Source of the DNA: Corticimicrobacter sp040137905
Lineage (GTDB): Bacteria; Pseudomonadota; Gammaproteobacteria; Burkholderiales; Burkholderiaceae_B
Assembly (NCBI RefSeq): GCF_040137905.1
Contig: NZ_JBEFDG010000017.1
Coordinates: forward strand, 21,042 to 85,041
Reading direction: 5' to 3'
Length of the DNA: 64,000 bases
The notes under the pieces were generated by a model that saw nothing but the letters and a program-made list of their open reading frames with translations, was not told where the DNA came from and did not search any database. The position numbers and the translations under genes are program-made. This document shows, piece after piece, positions 52,945 through 61,459 of the stretch (positions within the stretch are counted from its first letter, which is position 1; each line of letters starts with the position of its first letter).

Positions 52945-53921
52945 CACGGTTTCCATTTAGAGTTGAGGCCCATGCCGGTAAAAGGCATGACACCGTCCTG
53001 TTTGCCCATCGCAGGCGGAGGCGCAACAGGCGCAGCGGCAGGAGCAGGAGCAGGGCTGGCGGGCACAGGGGCTGTCACCTCTGCCGCCGGCATCGCAGGA
53101 GTGCGCTCCGGCAGGATATTCAAGGTATTGCCATCCTCCAGACCGCGTACCGGCACCTCCAGTTGATCTCCGATCAGGGACTGACCGCCCGCCGCTTCCT
53201 TTTCCTCCCAGCCACGCCGATAATGCTGCGCGCGCGACGCCTTGGCCAGCGACACGGGCAATACCTTGATCGCGGATTCGTCGGGCAACACACAGGCCTT
53301 TTCGCATTTTCCGCAGCCGGTACAGGCGTCGGCGTGAACAGTCGGCAACATCAGGGCATGCCGATCCGAACGCGGATTGTGCTGTTTCTCCAGCGTGATC
53401 GCCTTGTCGATCAACGGGCAGACCCGATAGCAGACATCACAGCGCAAGCCCAGATAATTCAGGCAGTTTTCATGGTCGATCAGCACCGCCAGGCCCATCT
53501 CGGCATCATCGATATTGGTCAATGAGCGATCCAGGGCACCCGTCGGGCAAGCGGCCGCACAGGGAATGTCCGTACACATTTCGCACGGTGTTTCACGTGC
53601 CGTGAAATACGGCGTGCCGGTCGTGACGTGATCCCCCCACTGCGCCAATACCAGGGTATCGAAGGGGCAGGCACGCACGCACAGGCCACACCGCACGCAG
53701 GCCGACAGAAAATCCTCCTCAGGCAGCGCACCGGGCGGCCGCAAAGCCGTGGCCGGCAGGGCATTGGTCTGCCGGGCATACATGCCCACGCCCATGGACA
53801 GCAGGCAACCCGCGCAAACCGTACCGGCCGTGTTCTTTATGAACCGCCGCCGGGCACTCGCCGCCTGTCGATCCTGAGGATCGACAGCCTGCCGGGAGGA
53901 AGGAGTTTTCTGCTTGTCCAT
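52944..53921 (-). CDS. napG: NapG, periplasmic ferredoxin-type subunit
   Basis: A 325-residue protein with a Tat signal (SARRRFIKNTAG) and four ferredoxin-type cysteine clusters: CVRCGLCVRACP, CEMCTDIPCAAACP, CDVCYRVCP and CTGCGKCEKAC. The C-terminal ~70 residues are an unusual Ala/Pro-rich tail ending GMGLNSKWKP. Lies 25 bp after napA. Partners NapH. Confidence 0.95.
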   Translation of the reverse strand: MDKQKTPSSRQAVDPQDRQAASARRRFIKNTAGTVCAGCLLSMGVGMYARQTNALPATALRPPGALPEEDFLSACVRCGLCVRACPFDTLVLAQWGDHVTTGTPYFTARETPCEMCTDIPCAAACPTGALDRSLTNIDDAEMGLAVLIDHENCLNYLGLRCDVCYRVCPLIDKAITLEKQHNPRSDRHALMLPTVHADACTGCGKCEKACVLPDESAIKVLPVSLAKASRAQHYRRGWEEKEAAGGQSLIGDQLEVPVRGLEDGNTLNILPERTPAMPAAEVTAPVPASPAPAPAAAPVAPPPAMGKQDGVMPFTGMGLNSKWKP

Positions 53922-53946
53922 GATGGTGCCCTATGCGCCGTTCCCT

Positions 53947-56487
53947 TCAGGCACGCAAGACCTTGACTGCGCATTTCTTGTAGTCGGTCTGCTTGGAGAT
54001 GGGACACGTCGCATCCAGTGTCAGCTTGTTGATCAATCGGCTTTCATCAAAGAAAGGCACGAAAATCAAACCCTTGGGTGGCTTGTTGCGGCCACGTGTT
54101 TCCAACTGGGCAATGACTTCGCCACGACGGGACACGACCTTGACCTGCATACCTCGCTGCAGGCCGCGCTGGATGGCATCTTCCGGGTGCATGAATACCT
54201 GGGCTTCCGGGACGGACCGATGCAACTCCGGCACGCGCCGGGTCATCGAACCGGTATGCCAGTGCTCGAGCACACGCCCGGTGCAGAGCCACATATCGTA
54301 TTCTTCGTCCGGCATCTCAGGAGGATCCTGATAGGGCAGGGCGAAAATGATGGCCTTGCCATCCTTGTGCCCATAGAAACGGAAGTCCTCGCCCGCCGGT
54401 ACATAGGGGTCATAACCCTCACGGAAGCGCCACAGCGTCTCCTTGCCGTCCACGACGGGCCAGCGCATGCCACGGGCCTTGTGGTAAACGTCGTAGTAGG
54501 CCAGGTCGTGACCGTGCCCACGGCCAAAAGATGCATACTCCTCGAACAATCCCTTCTGTACATAGAAACCGAAATAGGCGGCCTCGTCATTCATGTAATT
54601 CGGGATGGCATGACCGTTGACCTCTGCCAGGTTTTCCAGCGGGTATTTGTTCACTGTGCCATTGGCATAGAGAATGTCGAACAGCGTCTTGTCCCTGAAC
54701 TCCGGCTTCTTGGCGATGAGTTCTTCCGGCCAGATCTCATCCACCCGGAACCGCCGGGAAAACTCCATCATCTGCCACAGATCGCTCTTGGCGTTGCCCG
54801 GAGCCTTGACTTGCTGGCGCCAGACCTGGGTACGGCGCTCGGCGTTGCCAAACGCGCCTTCCTTTTCCGCCCACATGGCAGCCGGCAGGATCAGGTCAGC
54901 CGACAGGGCCGACACGGTGGGATAGACATCCGATACCACCACGAAGGCTTCCGGGTTGCGCCAGCCAGGATAGATTTCCTGGTTTACGTTGGGCCCTGCC
55001 TGCATGTTGTTGTTTGCACCTGTCCAGTAGCACTTGATCTTGCCATCCTTGAGGGCACGGCTCTGGGCTACCGCATGCAAGCCCATCAGCGAAGGAATGG
55101 CTCCTTCCGGCAGTTGCCACAGCTCTTCGCTGTGTGCCCGATGCGCCGGATTGGTAATGACCATGTCCGCCGGCAGCCGATGGGCGAATGTGCCCACTTC
55201 ACGTGCCGTACCGCAGGCAGAGGGCTGACCCGTCAGGGAAAATGGCCCGCAACCCGGCGTGCTGATCTTGCCGGTCAGCAAGTGCACGTTGTAGATCATG
55301 TTGTTGGCCCAGGTACCACGCGTATGCTGGTTGAATCCCATGGTCCAGAGTGACATCACCTTGCGGTCAGGATCGGCATACAGTTCGGCAAGGCGCAACA
55401 GCCGGTCTGCCGGTACACCGGACAGCTCGGCCACCTTTTCCAGCGTGTACTCCGACACAAACTCGGCAAACTCCTCGAACGTGCTGTCGCGGGCGGCACC
55501 CGTATCACCCTTGGGCTTACCATCTTCGCCCATATAGCCATTGCTGGTGGCCTCTACTTCCAGAGGATGGTTGGGACGCAGGCCATAGCCGATATCATCT
55601 TCGCCCGCCTTGAACTTGACATGCTTGCTGAGGAAGTCCGTATTGACCCGTCCGGTCTGGATGATGTGGTTGCAGATATAGTTCATGATCGCCAGATCGG
55701 TCTGCGGCACAAAGATCATGCCGTTGTCCGCCAGCTCGAAAGAACGGTGCTCGAACGTTGACAGCACATGCACTTCACTGCCCACATGGCTCAGGCGGCG
55801 ATCGGTGATGCGCGTCCAGAGGATCGGGTGCATTTCTGCCATGTTCGATCCCCACAGCACGAACGCATCGGCATTTTCCATGTCGTCGTAGCAGCCCATG
55901 GGTTCATCGATACCGAACGTCCGCATAAAGCCGGCCACCGCCGAAGCCATGCAATGGCGGGCATTGGGATCCAGGTTGTTCGAGCGCAGGCCTGCCTTCA
56001 TCAGCTTGACGGCGGCGTACCCTTCCATCACCGTCCATTGCCCGGAGCCAAACATCCCGATCGCATTGGGACCATGATCCTTGAGCGCCGCCTTCCATTT
56101 CTCGGCCATGATGTCAAAGGCCTGATCCCACGAGATCGGCGTAAATTCGCCATTCTTGTCATACTGCCCGTTGGTCATGCGCAGCAGAGGCTCAGTCAGC
56201 CGGTCAGCCCCGTACATGATCTTGGACAGAAAGTAGCCCTTGATGCAGTTCAGTCCACGATTGACGGCAGCATCAGGATCGCCCTGCGTCGCCACAATCC
56301 GTCCATCCTGCACCCCTGCCAGTACGGAACATCCCGTTCCACAGAAACGGCAGGGGATCTTGTCCCAGCGAATCGCATCCTGCCCTCCGGATACCGGTTG
56401 GGCCACGACTGGAATCGTAATGCCGGCAGTGGTCGCGGCGGCAGCAACCGCATTGGTCTTGATAAATTCGCGTCGGTTCATGCTCAT
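53947..56487 (-). CDS. napA: NapA, periplasmic nitrate reductase catalytic subunit
   Basis: The 846-residue Mo-bisMGD enzyme reduces nitrate to nitrite in the periplasm. It has a Tat signal MNRREFIKTNA, the [4Fe-4S] motif CRFCGTGCSV with the fourth Cys in GLNCIKG, the Mo-ligand Cys in ARHCMASAVAGF, and late pterin-binding blocks including TGRVLEHWHTGSMTRR. Length is normal. The start is either of two ATGs two codons apart. The gene depends on Mo supply, which makes the nearby ModE-type importer relevant. Confidence 0.97.
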   Translation of the reverse strand: MSMNRREFIKTNAVAAAATTAGITIPVVAQPVSGGQDAIRWDKIPCRFCGTGCSVLAGVQDGRIVATQGDPDAAVNRGLNCIKGYFLSKIMYGADRLTEPLLRMTNGQYDKNGEFTPISWDQAFDIMAEKWKAALKDHGPNAIGMFGSGQWTVMEGYAAVKLMKAGLRSNNLDPNARHCMASAVAGFMRTFGIDEPMGCYDDMENADAFVLWGSNMAEMHPILWTRITDRRLSHVGSEVHVLSTFEHRSFELADNGMIFVPQTDLAIMNYICNHIIQTGRVNTDFLSKHVKFKAGEDDIGYGLRPNHPLEVEATSNGYMGEDGKPKGDTGAARDSTFEEFAEFVSEYTLEKVAELSGVPADRLLRLAELYADPDRKVMSLWTMGFNQHTRGTWANNMIYNVHLLTGKISTPGCGPFSLTGQPSACGTAREVGTFAHRLPADMVITNPAHRAHSEELWQLPEGAIPSLMGLHAVAQSRALKDGKIKCYWTGANNNMQAGPNVNQEIYPGWRNPEAFVVVSDVYPTVSALSADLILPAAMWAEKEGAFGNAERRTQVWRQQVKAPGNAKSDLWQMMEFSRRFRVDEIWPEELIAKKPEFRDKTLFDILYANGTVNKYPLENLAEVNGHAIPNYMNDEAAYFGFYVQKGLFEEYASFGRGHGHDLAYYDVYHKARGMRWPVVDGKETLWRFREGYDPYVPAGEDFRFYGHKDGKAIIFALPYQDPPEMPDEEYDMWLCTGRVLEHWHTGSMTRRVPELHRSVPEAQVFMHPEDAIQRGLQRGMQVKVVSRRGEVIAQLETRGRNKPPKGLIFVPFFDESRLINKLTLDATCPISKQTDYKKCAVKVLRA

Positions 56488-56491
56488 GATT

Positions 56492-56740
56492 TCATGCTCC
56501 CACTTGCTCGGGATGTTCATCTGTATGTTCGTAGACCAGTGCGGCACTCAGTACACCGTCCGCTTTGCTGACCAATGTCAGGGAGTCGGCAACGTCATAG
56601 CCCTCGCCATCTTCAACCGTGACAATCAGCGCATGCTTTTCTGCATCGCTGATATGTATCTGCACCCCAGGGATCGCCAGCAGTGCCTGTTTGGTTTTGG
56701 TCGGGCTACTGGTACGAACCAGCACACTGGCGATACGCAT
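56492..56740 (-). CDS. napD: NapD, NapA-specific maturation chaperone
   Basis: An 82-residue chaperone that binds the NapA Tat signal. It begins MRIASVLVRTSS and has IPGVQIHISDAEKHALIVTVE, a ferredoxin-like fold pattern. The longer in-frame reading is rejected since the ATG here has an AGGA-like site (AAGGATGTTCC region) and fits family length. First gene of the nap-ccm run. No napF, napE or napK is seen. Confidence 0.92.
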   Translation of the reverse strand: MRIASVLVRTSSPTKTKQALLAIPGVQIHISDAEKHALIVTVEDGEGYDVADSLTLVSKADGVLSAALVYEHTDEHPEQVGA

Positions 56741-57101
56741 AGGAACATCCTTGAATTGATGTAGGGAATCTACAGTCGTATTGGACTGCCACGACGCGAG
56801 CATGGTCTTTGTGCCAAGACAACATTGATCCGTTATTAATTTCGGATATAGCGCTTCCATCTTCACTGAAAACAGAAGCAAATATCCGCAGTTCTGCCTT
56901 TAACGAGCCGTATCGTCCCTGCATCTGCACGAAGCCCGGCCAGACACCGAACAATCTGCCGCCCGACACCTGAAAATCGCAATTCAATGCGGTTGTGCCC
57001 CGCCAGATCAGTCACATCACCACGGCACCTGCGCGTAACCTTTCCGTGCGAAACCGCCGCATGCCTGCGAACGGTCATCACACCTTCCTGGAGCACAAAC
57101 C
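56741..57101. other. Intergenic region upstream of napD, divergent to the cupin gene
   Basis: A 361-bp gap between divergent napD and a cupin gene. It should contain the nap promoter, and the stretch near 56830-56880 is A+T-rich. No full FNR box (TTGAT-N4-ATCAA) or NarL/NarP heptamer pair could be read with confidence: a half match TTGAT-N5-ATTAA at 56826-56840 has the wrong spacing. No gene is credible here. Confidence 0.5.
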
Positions 57102-57458
57102 ATGTCCATTACCGTCATTTCCGATGCCGCCACCGCAACCGGCCTGCTGGACTCCGGCACCGTGTCACGGCCGCTGGACGGCAAACCCATCCATACCCGC
57201 ACACTGGAGGTCATGCTGGCAGGGGCCGAAGAACACGGAACAGGGCTGTGGGAGTGCGCACCGGGCCGCTTCGAACGCCAGCTCGACAACGCCGAAGTGA
57301 TGCATATCCTGTCGGGTGCCTGCACCTTCACCCCGACGGGCCAGGCACCCGTCAGGATCCATGCCGGCGATACGCTGTTCTTTCCGCGTAATACCACGGG
57401 GGTCTGGGAGATCACCGAAACCCTGCGCAAAGTCTATGTCGTACTGGCACTGGATTGA
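57102..57458 (+). CDS. Cupin-domain protein (DUF861 type)
   Basis: A 118-residue single cupin domain: LWECAPGRFERQLDNAEVMHILSGACTFTP (motif 1-like), then IHAGDTLFFPRNTTGVWEI (motif 2-like). Similar proteins are annotated as cupin (DUF861, ethanolamine-utilisation EutQ-like) proteins of unknown substrate. A GGAG lies 9 bp upstream of the ATG. Orientation is divergent from nap and there is a 67-bp gap to the next gene. Confidence 0.78.
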   Translation: MSITVISDAATATGLLDSGTVSRPLDGKPIHTRTLEVMLAGAEEHGTGLWECAPGRFERQLDNAEVMHILSGACTFTPTGQAPVRIHAGDTLFFPRNTTGVWEITETLRKVYVVLALD

Positions 57459-57525
57459 GGAAAGCAGCCTCTCGCTATACTGGTGCTCCGCTATTGGTGT
57501 CATCTTCAAACGGAGCCCACCCTGC

Positions 57526-58065
57526 ATGTCTGAACCGCATTCCTTTTTCCTGCGCGCCACGATCAGCCCCGAGCGGCTGCAAGCCTTTCTCCAGGCTGCG
57601 CCGCGCAACGCCGAACTTACCGCGGCATGGCTGCAATGGTGGAACAGCCGGGAAAAATACGGCGACCAGCCGCTGACGGCCAGCGACCTGCAGGCCTATC
57701 GCTGCGAAACCAACCAGGCCATCCTGGAGATGTGGCGCAACGATGTGCGTACCGGCACCGTCGTCAGCTACGACGAACCGACGCAATGCTGGCAGGTCGG
57801 GATCGTGATGGCCTCGGAAAACTATCTGGAAATCCTGCCGCTGCTGGTGTTTGCCCAGCAGTTGCAGGACGAGAAACTGCCCTCGGAGGATGACTTCGCC
57901 CTGATCTATCCGTTTTTCTGGGGCGACAGCAATGTCATGGCCTACATGGACTATTCGGCCCCTCAGGCTGCGGTGCAGTCCACTGCCGACGTGCCGGCCG
58001 ACAAGCTGGCCCATGCCGATGCGCAGTTGACGCGGATGCTCGATATGCTGCAGCAGGCAGACTGA
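57526..58065 (+). CDS. Unrecognised conserved-looking protein
   Basis: A 179-residue protein not assigned to a family. It is acidic, rich in Trp, Tyr and Phe (LTAAWLQWWNSREKYG, VSYDEPTQCWQVGIVMASENYLEILPLL, FALIYPFFWGDSN), without a signal peptide or membrane helix. The codon pattern is that of a real gene. It might be paired with the cupin gene on the same strand. Confidence 0.6.
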   Translation: MSEPHSFFLRATISPERLQAFLQAAPRNAELTAAWLQWWNSREKYGDQPLTASDLQAYRCETNQAILEMWRNDVRTGTVVSYDEPTQCWQVGIVMASENYLEILPLLVFAQQLQDEKLPSEDDFALIYPFFWGDSNVMAYMDYSAPQAAVQSTADVPADKLAHADAQLTRMLDMLQQAD

Positions 58066-58071
58066 TCAAGC

Positions 58072-58097
58072 GGCCAGGTTCATACGGGTACCTGGCC
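58072..58097. repeat. Intergenic hairpin, family A
   Basis: GGCCAGGT-(10 nt)-ACCTGGCC between convergent genes. Sequence GGCCAGGTTCATACGGGT at its left arm and loop is nearly the same as the left arm and loop at 34288-34305, so both belong to one dispersed family. Confidence 0.6.
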
Positions 58098-58591
58098 TAC
58101 GCCACAGCCGGGAACAGCCGCTCGACGAGATACTGTTTCTTGACGATGGGCGACTTGATCACGATATAGCTGAAATACTGCTCGATGCCGATATCGCGCT
58201 CCAGCAGGCCCTCGATGATCTGCTGGTAGTGAGCCACGCCGCGCGTCATGAATTTCAGCAGGTAGTCATAGCCGCCGCTGATGAGATGGCACTCGACCAG
58301 TTCGTCGACATCACGGATGGCCGTCTCGAACCGCTGGAAATCCTCGCGATGATGATCGTTCAGCGTCACCTCGGTAAACACCGTCAGCACATCGCCCAGC
58401 TTGTTGAGGTTGATCTGCGCGCTGTAGCCCTCGATGTAGCCGGCCTTTTCAAGCCGCTTGACGCGAATCAGGCACGGGCTGGCAGACAGGCCGACGGCAT
58501 CGGCCAGCACCACATTGGTCATTCGGCCATTCTGCTGCAGTTGCGACAGAATACGCAGGTCGAGTCGATCGAGTTTGATGGGCACAGACAT
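58097..58591 (-). CDS. Lrp/AsnC-family transcription regulator
   Basis: A 164-residue regulator with the N-terminal HTH (LDRLDLRILSQLQQNGRMTNVVLADAVGLSASPCLIRVKRL; key run LADAVGLSASPCLIRVKRLE) and the C-terminal RAM domain (VDELVECHLISGGYDYLLKF). PCLIRVKRLEKAGYIEGYSA is typical for Lrp proteins that control amino-acid metabolism. No obvious target beside it. The start at MSVPIK fits family length. Confidence 0.93.
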   Translation of the reverse strand: MSVPIKLDRLDLRILSQLQQNGRMTNVVLADAVGLSASPCLIRVKRLEKAGYIEGYSAQINLNKLGDVLTVFTEVTLNDHHREDFQRFETAIRDVDELVECHLISGGYDYLLKFMTRGVAHYQQIIEGLLERDIGIEQYFSYIVIKSPIVKKQYLVERLFPAVA

Positions 58592-58662
58592 GGCAGGAAA
58601 GGTGTAGCGTACGGATTCGGGCTGGCGCGATCCATTATCCCCGGCGCTCCGAGCTGCCGTTA

Positions 58663-59565
58663 CTAGGGAAACCCCCGATCCAGGCTGCGCTGCAAAAATT
58701 CCACGAACACCCGCACCTTGGCCGAGGCATTGAGCCGCGACGGGTAGACCGCCCAGACATTGGCCTCCTGCCGGTAGTCGGCCAGGATATGCACCAGCTT
58801 TCCCGCCTGGATCAGTGGTGCCACGTCCCATTGCGAACGCAGGATCACGCCATGGCCGTCTACCGCCCATTGCACGGCCATTTCACCGTGATTGGTGGAC
58901 AGCGGTCCCTGCACCTTGACGCGGCTTTCCTGGCGACCATGCTGCAGACGCCAGATTCCGAAAGGGTGGTCGCGCTCCTTGATCACCAGGCAGTCGTGCG
59001 CCGCCAGTTCCTGCAGCGAGCGCGGCTCGCCGCGCCGCGCCAGGTACTCGGGTGCCGCGCACAGGATGCGGCTGTTGTCCGCCAGACGACGCGCAATCAT
59101 GTCCGGCGCAATGTCTTCCCCCACGCGGATATCCAGATCGAAACCCGCCGCCGCGATATCAACCAGATGGTCGAACACCTCGAAGCGCACCTGCACCGCC
59201 GGGTGCTCGCGGGCAAACTGCGACAGGGCCGGCCCCACCACGCGCCGGCCAAAGCCGATGCTGCTGCAGACCCGCAACACGCCGCGCGGGGCACGCCGGG
59301 TGGCGCTGATGTCATCCACCAGTTGCTCGACATCATCGAGAATCCGCAGCGCCCAGTGGTAGACACGCTCGCCAGCCGGCGTCACGGCCACGCGCCGGGT
59401 CGTGCGATGCAGCAGCGTCGTCTGCAGCACCGCCTCCAGCACATGGATGCGCTTGGTCACATAGGCCGGCGACGCGCCAAGCTGCCGCGCCGCCGCCGAA
59501 AACCCGGCGTGCCTGACGACCGCGCAGAATACCCGCAGGTCTTCCGGCAATGGATCTTTATTCAT
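58663..59565 (-). CDS. LysR-family regulator, DmlR-like
   Basis: A 300-residue LysR regulator with the HTH FCAVVRHAGFSAAARQLGASPAYVTKRIHVLE and an effector-binding domain from ~90. It is divergent from the tartrate/malate dehydrogenase gene with a ~97-bp shared promoter region, the usual layout for control of that gene (as dmlR-dmlA in E. coli). The link is by position and family. Confidence 0.9.
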   Translation of the reverse strand: MNKDPLPEDLRVFCAVVRHAGFSAAARQLGASPAYVTKRIHVLEAVLQTTLLHRTTRRVAVTPAGERVYHWALRILDDVEQLVDDISATRRAPRGVLRVCSSIGFGRRVVGPALSQFAREHPAVQVRFEVFDHLVDIAAAGFDLDIRVGEDIAPDMIARRLADNSRILCAAPEYLARRGEPRSLQELAAHDCLVIKERDHPFGIWRLQHGRQESRVKVQGPLSTNHGEMAVQWAVDGHGVILRSQWDVAPLIQAGKLVHILADYRQEANVWAVYPSRLNASAKVRVFVEFLQRSLDRGFP

Positions 59566-59662
59566 GATGTGTGAATATTCAGTTCACAAGATGGCTCATT
59601 GTAGGTGATGGTAGCGAGGCTTACGATGAGCGGCTGACACAACACCACAACAGGAAGAGACC

Positions 59663-60736
59663 ATGAGCCAGACACTGAAAATCGCCGCCATCGCCGGAGA
59701 CGGCATCGGCCGGGAAGTGATGCCGGAAGGCCTGCGCGTGCTGGAAGCTGCCGCACAGCGCTTTGGCATCAGCCTGCAGATCGACACCATCGACTGGGCC
59801 AACTGCGACTACTATCAGCAAACCGGAGCCATGATGCCCGAGGACTGGAAGGCACAGCTCTCGGGCTATGACGCCATCTATTTCGGTGCCGTCGGCTGGC
59901 CCGCCACCACGCCCGACCATATCTCCCTGTGGGGCTCGCTGCTTAAATTCAGGCGCGAGTTCGACCAGTACATCAACCTGCGCCCGGTACGCCTGTTCGA
60001 CGGCGTGCCATGCCCGCTGACCGGACGCAAGGCCGGCGACATCGACTTTCTGGTCGTGCGCGAGAACACCGAAGGCGAATACACCAACCTCGGCGGCATC
60101 CTGTTCGAGGGCACGGACCGCGAAATCGTCATCCAGGAATCGGTGTTCTCGCGCAAGGGCACCGACCGCGTCCTCAGGTTTGCCTACGAACTGGCGCAAC
60201 AGCGCAAGCGCAAGCTGACCGTCGCCACCAAGAGCAACGGCATCGCCATCAGCATGCCCTGGTGGGATCGGCGAGCCGATGCCATCGGTGCCGACTATCC
60301 GGACATCGCAGTGGACAAGCAGCACATCGATATCCTCACCGCCCGCTTCGTACTGCAACCGCAGCGTTTCGACGTGGTGGTGGCCTCCAACCTGTTCGGT
60401 GACATCCTCTCCGACCTCGGCCCGGCCTGCACCGGCACCATCGGGCTGGCACCGTCGGCCAACCTGAACCCGGAGCGTGATTTCCCCTCGCTGTTCGAAC
60501 CCGTGCACGGCTCGGCACCCGACATCTACGGCAAGGGCATCGCCAACCCCATTGCCATGATCTGGAGCGGTGCGCTGATGCTGCAATTCCTGGGTCATGC
60601 AGAGGCTCATGACGCCATCGTGCGCGCCATCGAGGACTCGCTCAAGCAGGGGCCACACACGCCCGACCTGGGTGGTCAGGCCAGAACAACCGACGTCGGC
60701 CAGGACATTGCCGAGCGTATCCGAAACGCAACCTGA
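59663..60736 (+). CDS. Tartrate dehydrogenase/D-malate dehydrogenase family
   Basis: A 357-residue beta-decarboxylating dehydrogenase. Signatures are IAAIAGDGIGREVMPEGLRVLE, LRPVRLFDGVPCPL, VVRENTEGEYTNLGG and FEPVHGSAPDIYGKGIANP. FDGVPCPL with the GEYTNLGG form marks the TtuC/DmlA branch instead of LeuB or isocitrate dehydrogenase. Likely substrates are D-malate or tartrate. Divergent LysR gene upstream. Confidence 0.93.
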   Translation: MSQTLKIAAIAGDGIGREVMPEGLRVLEAAAQRFGISLQIDTIDWANCDYYQQTGAMMPEDWKAQLSGYDAIYFGAVGWPATTPDHISLWGSLLKFRREFDQYINLRPVRLFDGVPCPLTGRKAGDIDFLVVRENTEGEYTNLGGILFEGTDREIVIQESVFSRKGTDRVLRFAYELAQQRKRKLTVATKSNGIAISMPWWDRRADAIGADYPDIAVDKQHIDILTARFVLQPQRFDVVVASNLFGDILSDLGPACTGTIGLAPSANLNPERDFPSLFEPVHGSAPDIYGKGIANPIAMIWSGALMLQFLGHAEAHDAIVRAIEDSLKQGPHTPDLGGQARTTDVGQDIAERIRNAT

Positions 60737-60838
60737 AGACCCCCACAGGGCGGGAATACAGCACGAGACGGCACATAGGCGACACAGAGGCAAAAATATA
60801 AATATAATGAAATCAACTCAAAATCTTGAAATTTCGTT

Positions 60839-61423
60839 ATGCCCGACTCGACAGCTGCAGCCCGCCCCGGTGCCCGTATCCGTGCCCTGCGCCGCACGCG
60901 CAAGATGACCGTCAACGAACTCGCCCTCAAGGCCGGCGTCTCCGTCGGTATGATCAGTCAGGTCGAGCGAGGCATCGCCAACCCTTCGCTGCGTACCCTG
61001 GAACGGCTGCGCATGGCGCTGGACGTACCGCTTTCCGACCTGCTGGAAACCGATGAGGAAGAAGCGCAGCCCAGCGCCGAGCACGACTTCGTGCGCCGCG
61101 CAGCGCAGCGCCCGCACTTCAGCGTCGGCCCGCTGAACAAGCAGTTGCTGACACCGCACGGCAAGCACGACATCCAGTTCATGATCATCGAAATCCCGCC
61201 CCATACCAGCGCTGACGAAGTGCTGATCGGGCCGGGAGAAAAGGCCGGCCTGGTACTCGACGGCCAGCTCACCCTGGGTGTGGGCAGCCAGCAGGCCCGG
61301 CTGGAAGCGGGCGACAGCTTTCAGTTCGACAGCACGCAGACCCATTTCCTGCGCAACGAGACCGAGACGGCCGCCAATGTGCTCTGGATCATGAATACGC
61401 GGATGCCGGTTTCATACATCTAG
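60839..61423 (+). CDS. XRE-family HTH regulator with C-terminal cupin domain
   Basis: A 194-residue regulator. The HTH lies at ~12-68 (RIRALRRTRKMTVNELALKAGVSVGMISQVERGIANPSLRTLERL; key run VSVGMISQVERGIANPSL), and the cupin at ~110-190 (EVLIGPGEKAGLVLDGQLTLGVG, AGDSFQFDST). Such proteins (PuuR-like) regulate amine or amino-acid catabolism. It lies 36 bp before the M20 amidohydrolase gene, which it may control. Confidence 0.9.
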   Translation: MPDSTAAARPGARIRALRRTRKMTVNELALKAGVSVGMISQVERGIANPSLRTLERLRMALDVPLSDLLETDEEEAQPSAEHDFVRRAAQRPHFSVGPLNKQLLTPHGKHDIQFMIIEIPPHTSADEVLIGPGEKAGLVLDGQLTLGVGSQQARLEAGDSFQFDSTQTHFLRNETETAANVLWIMNTRMPVSYI

Positions 61424-61459
61424 GTTTCATTCCTCCAATATATTGAATTTCTGTTCGCC

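Noticed and set aside
56826..56840. FNR-like box TTGAT-N5-ATTAA upstream of napD
   Set aside because: Spacing is 5 instead of 4 and one half-site has a mismatch, so it does not meet the FNR consensus.
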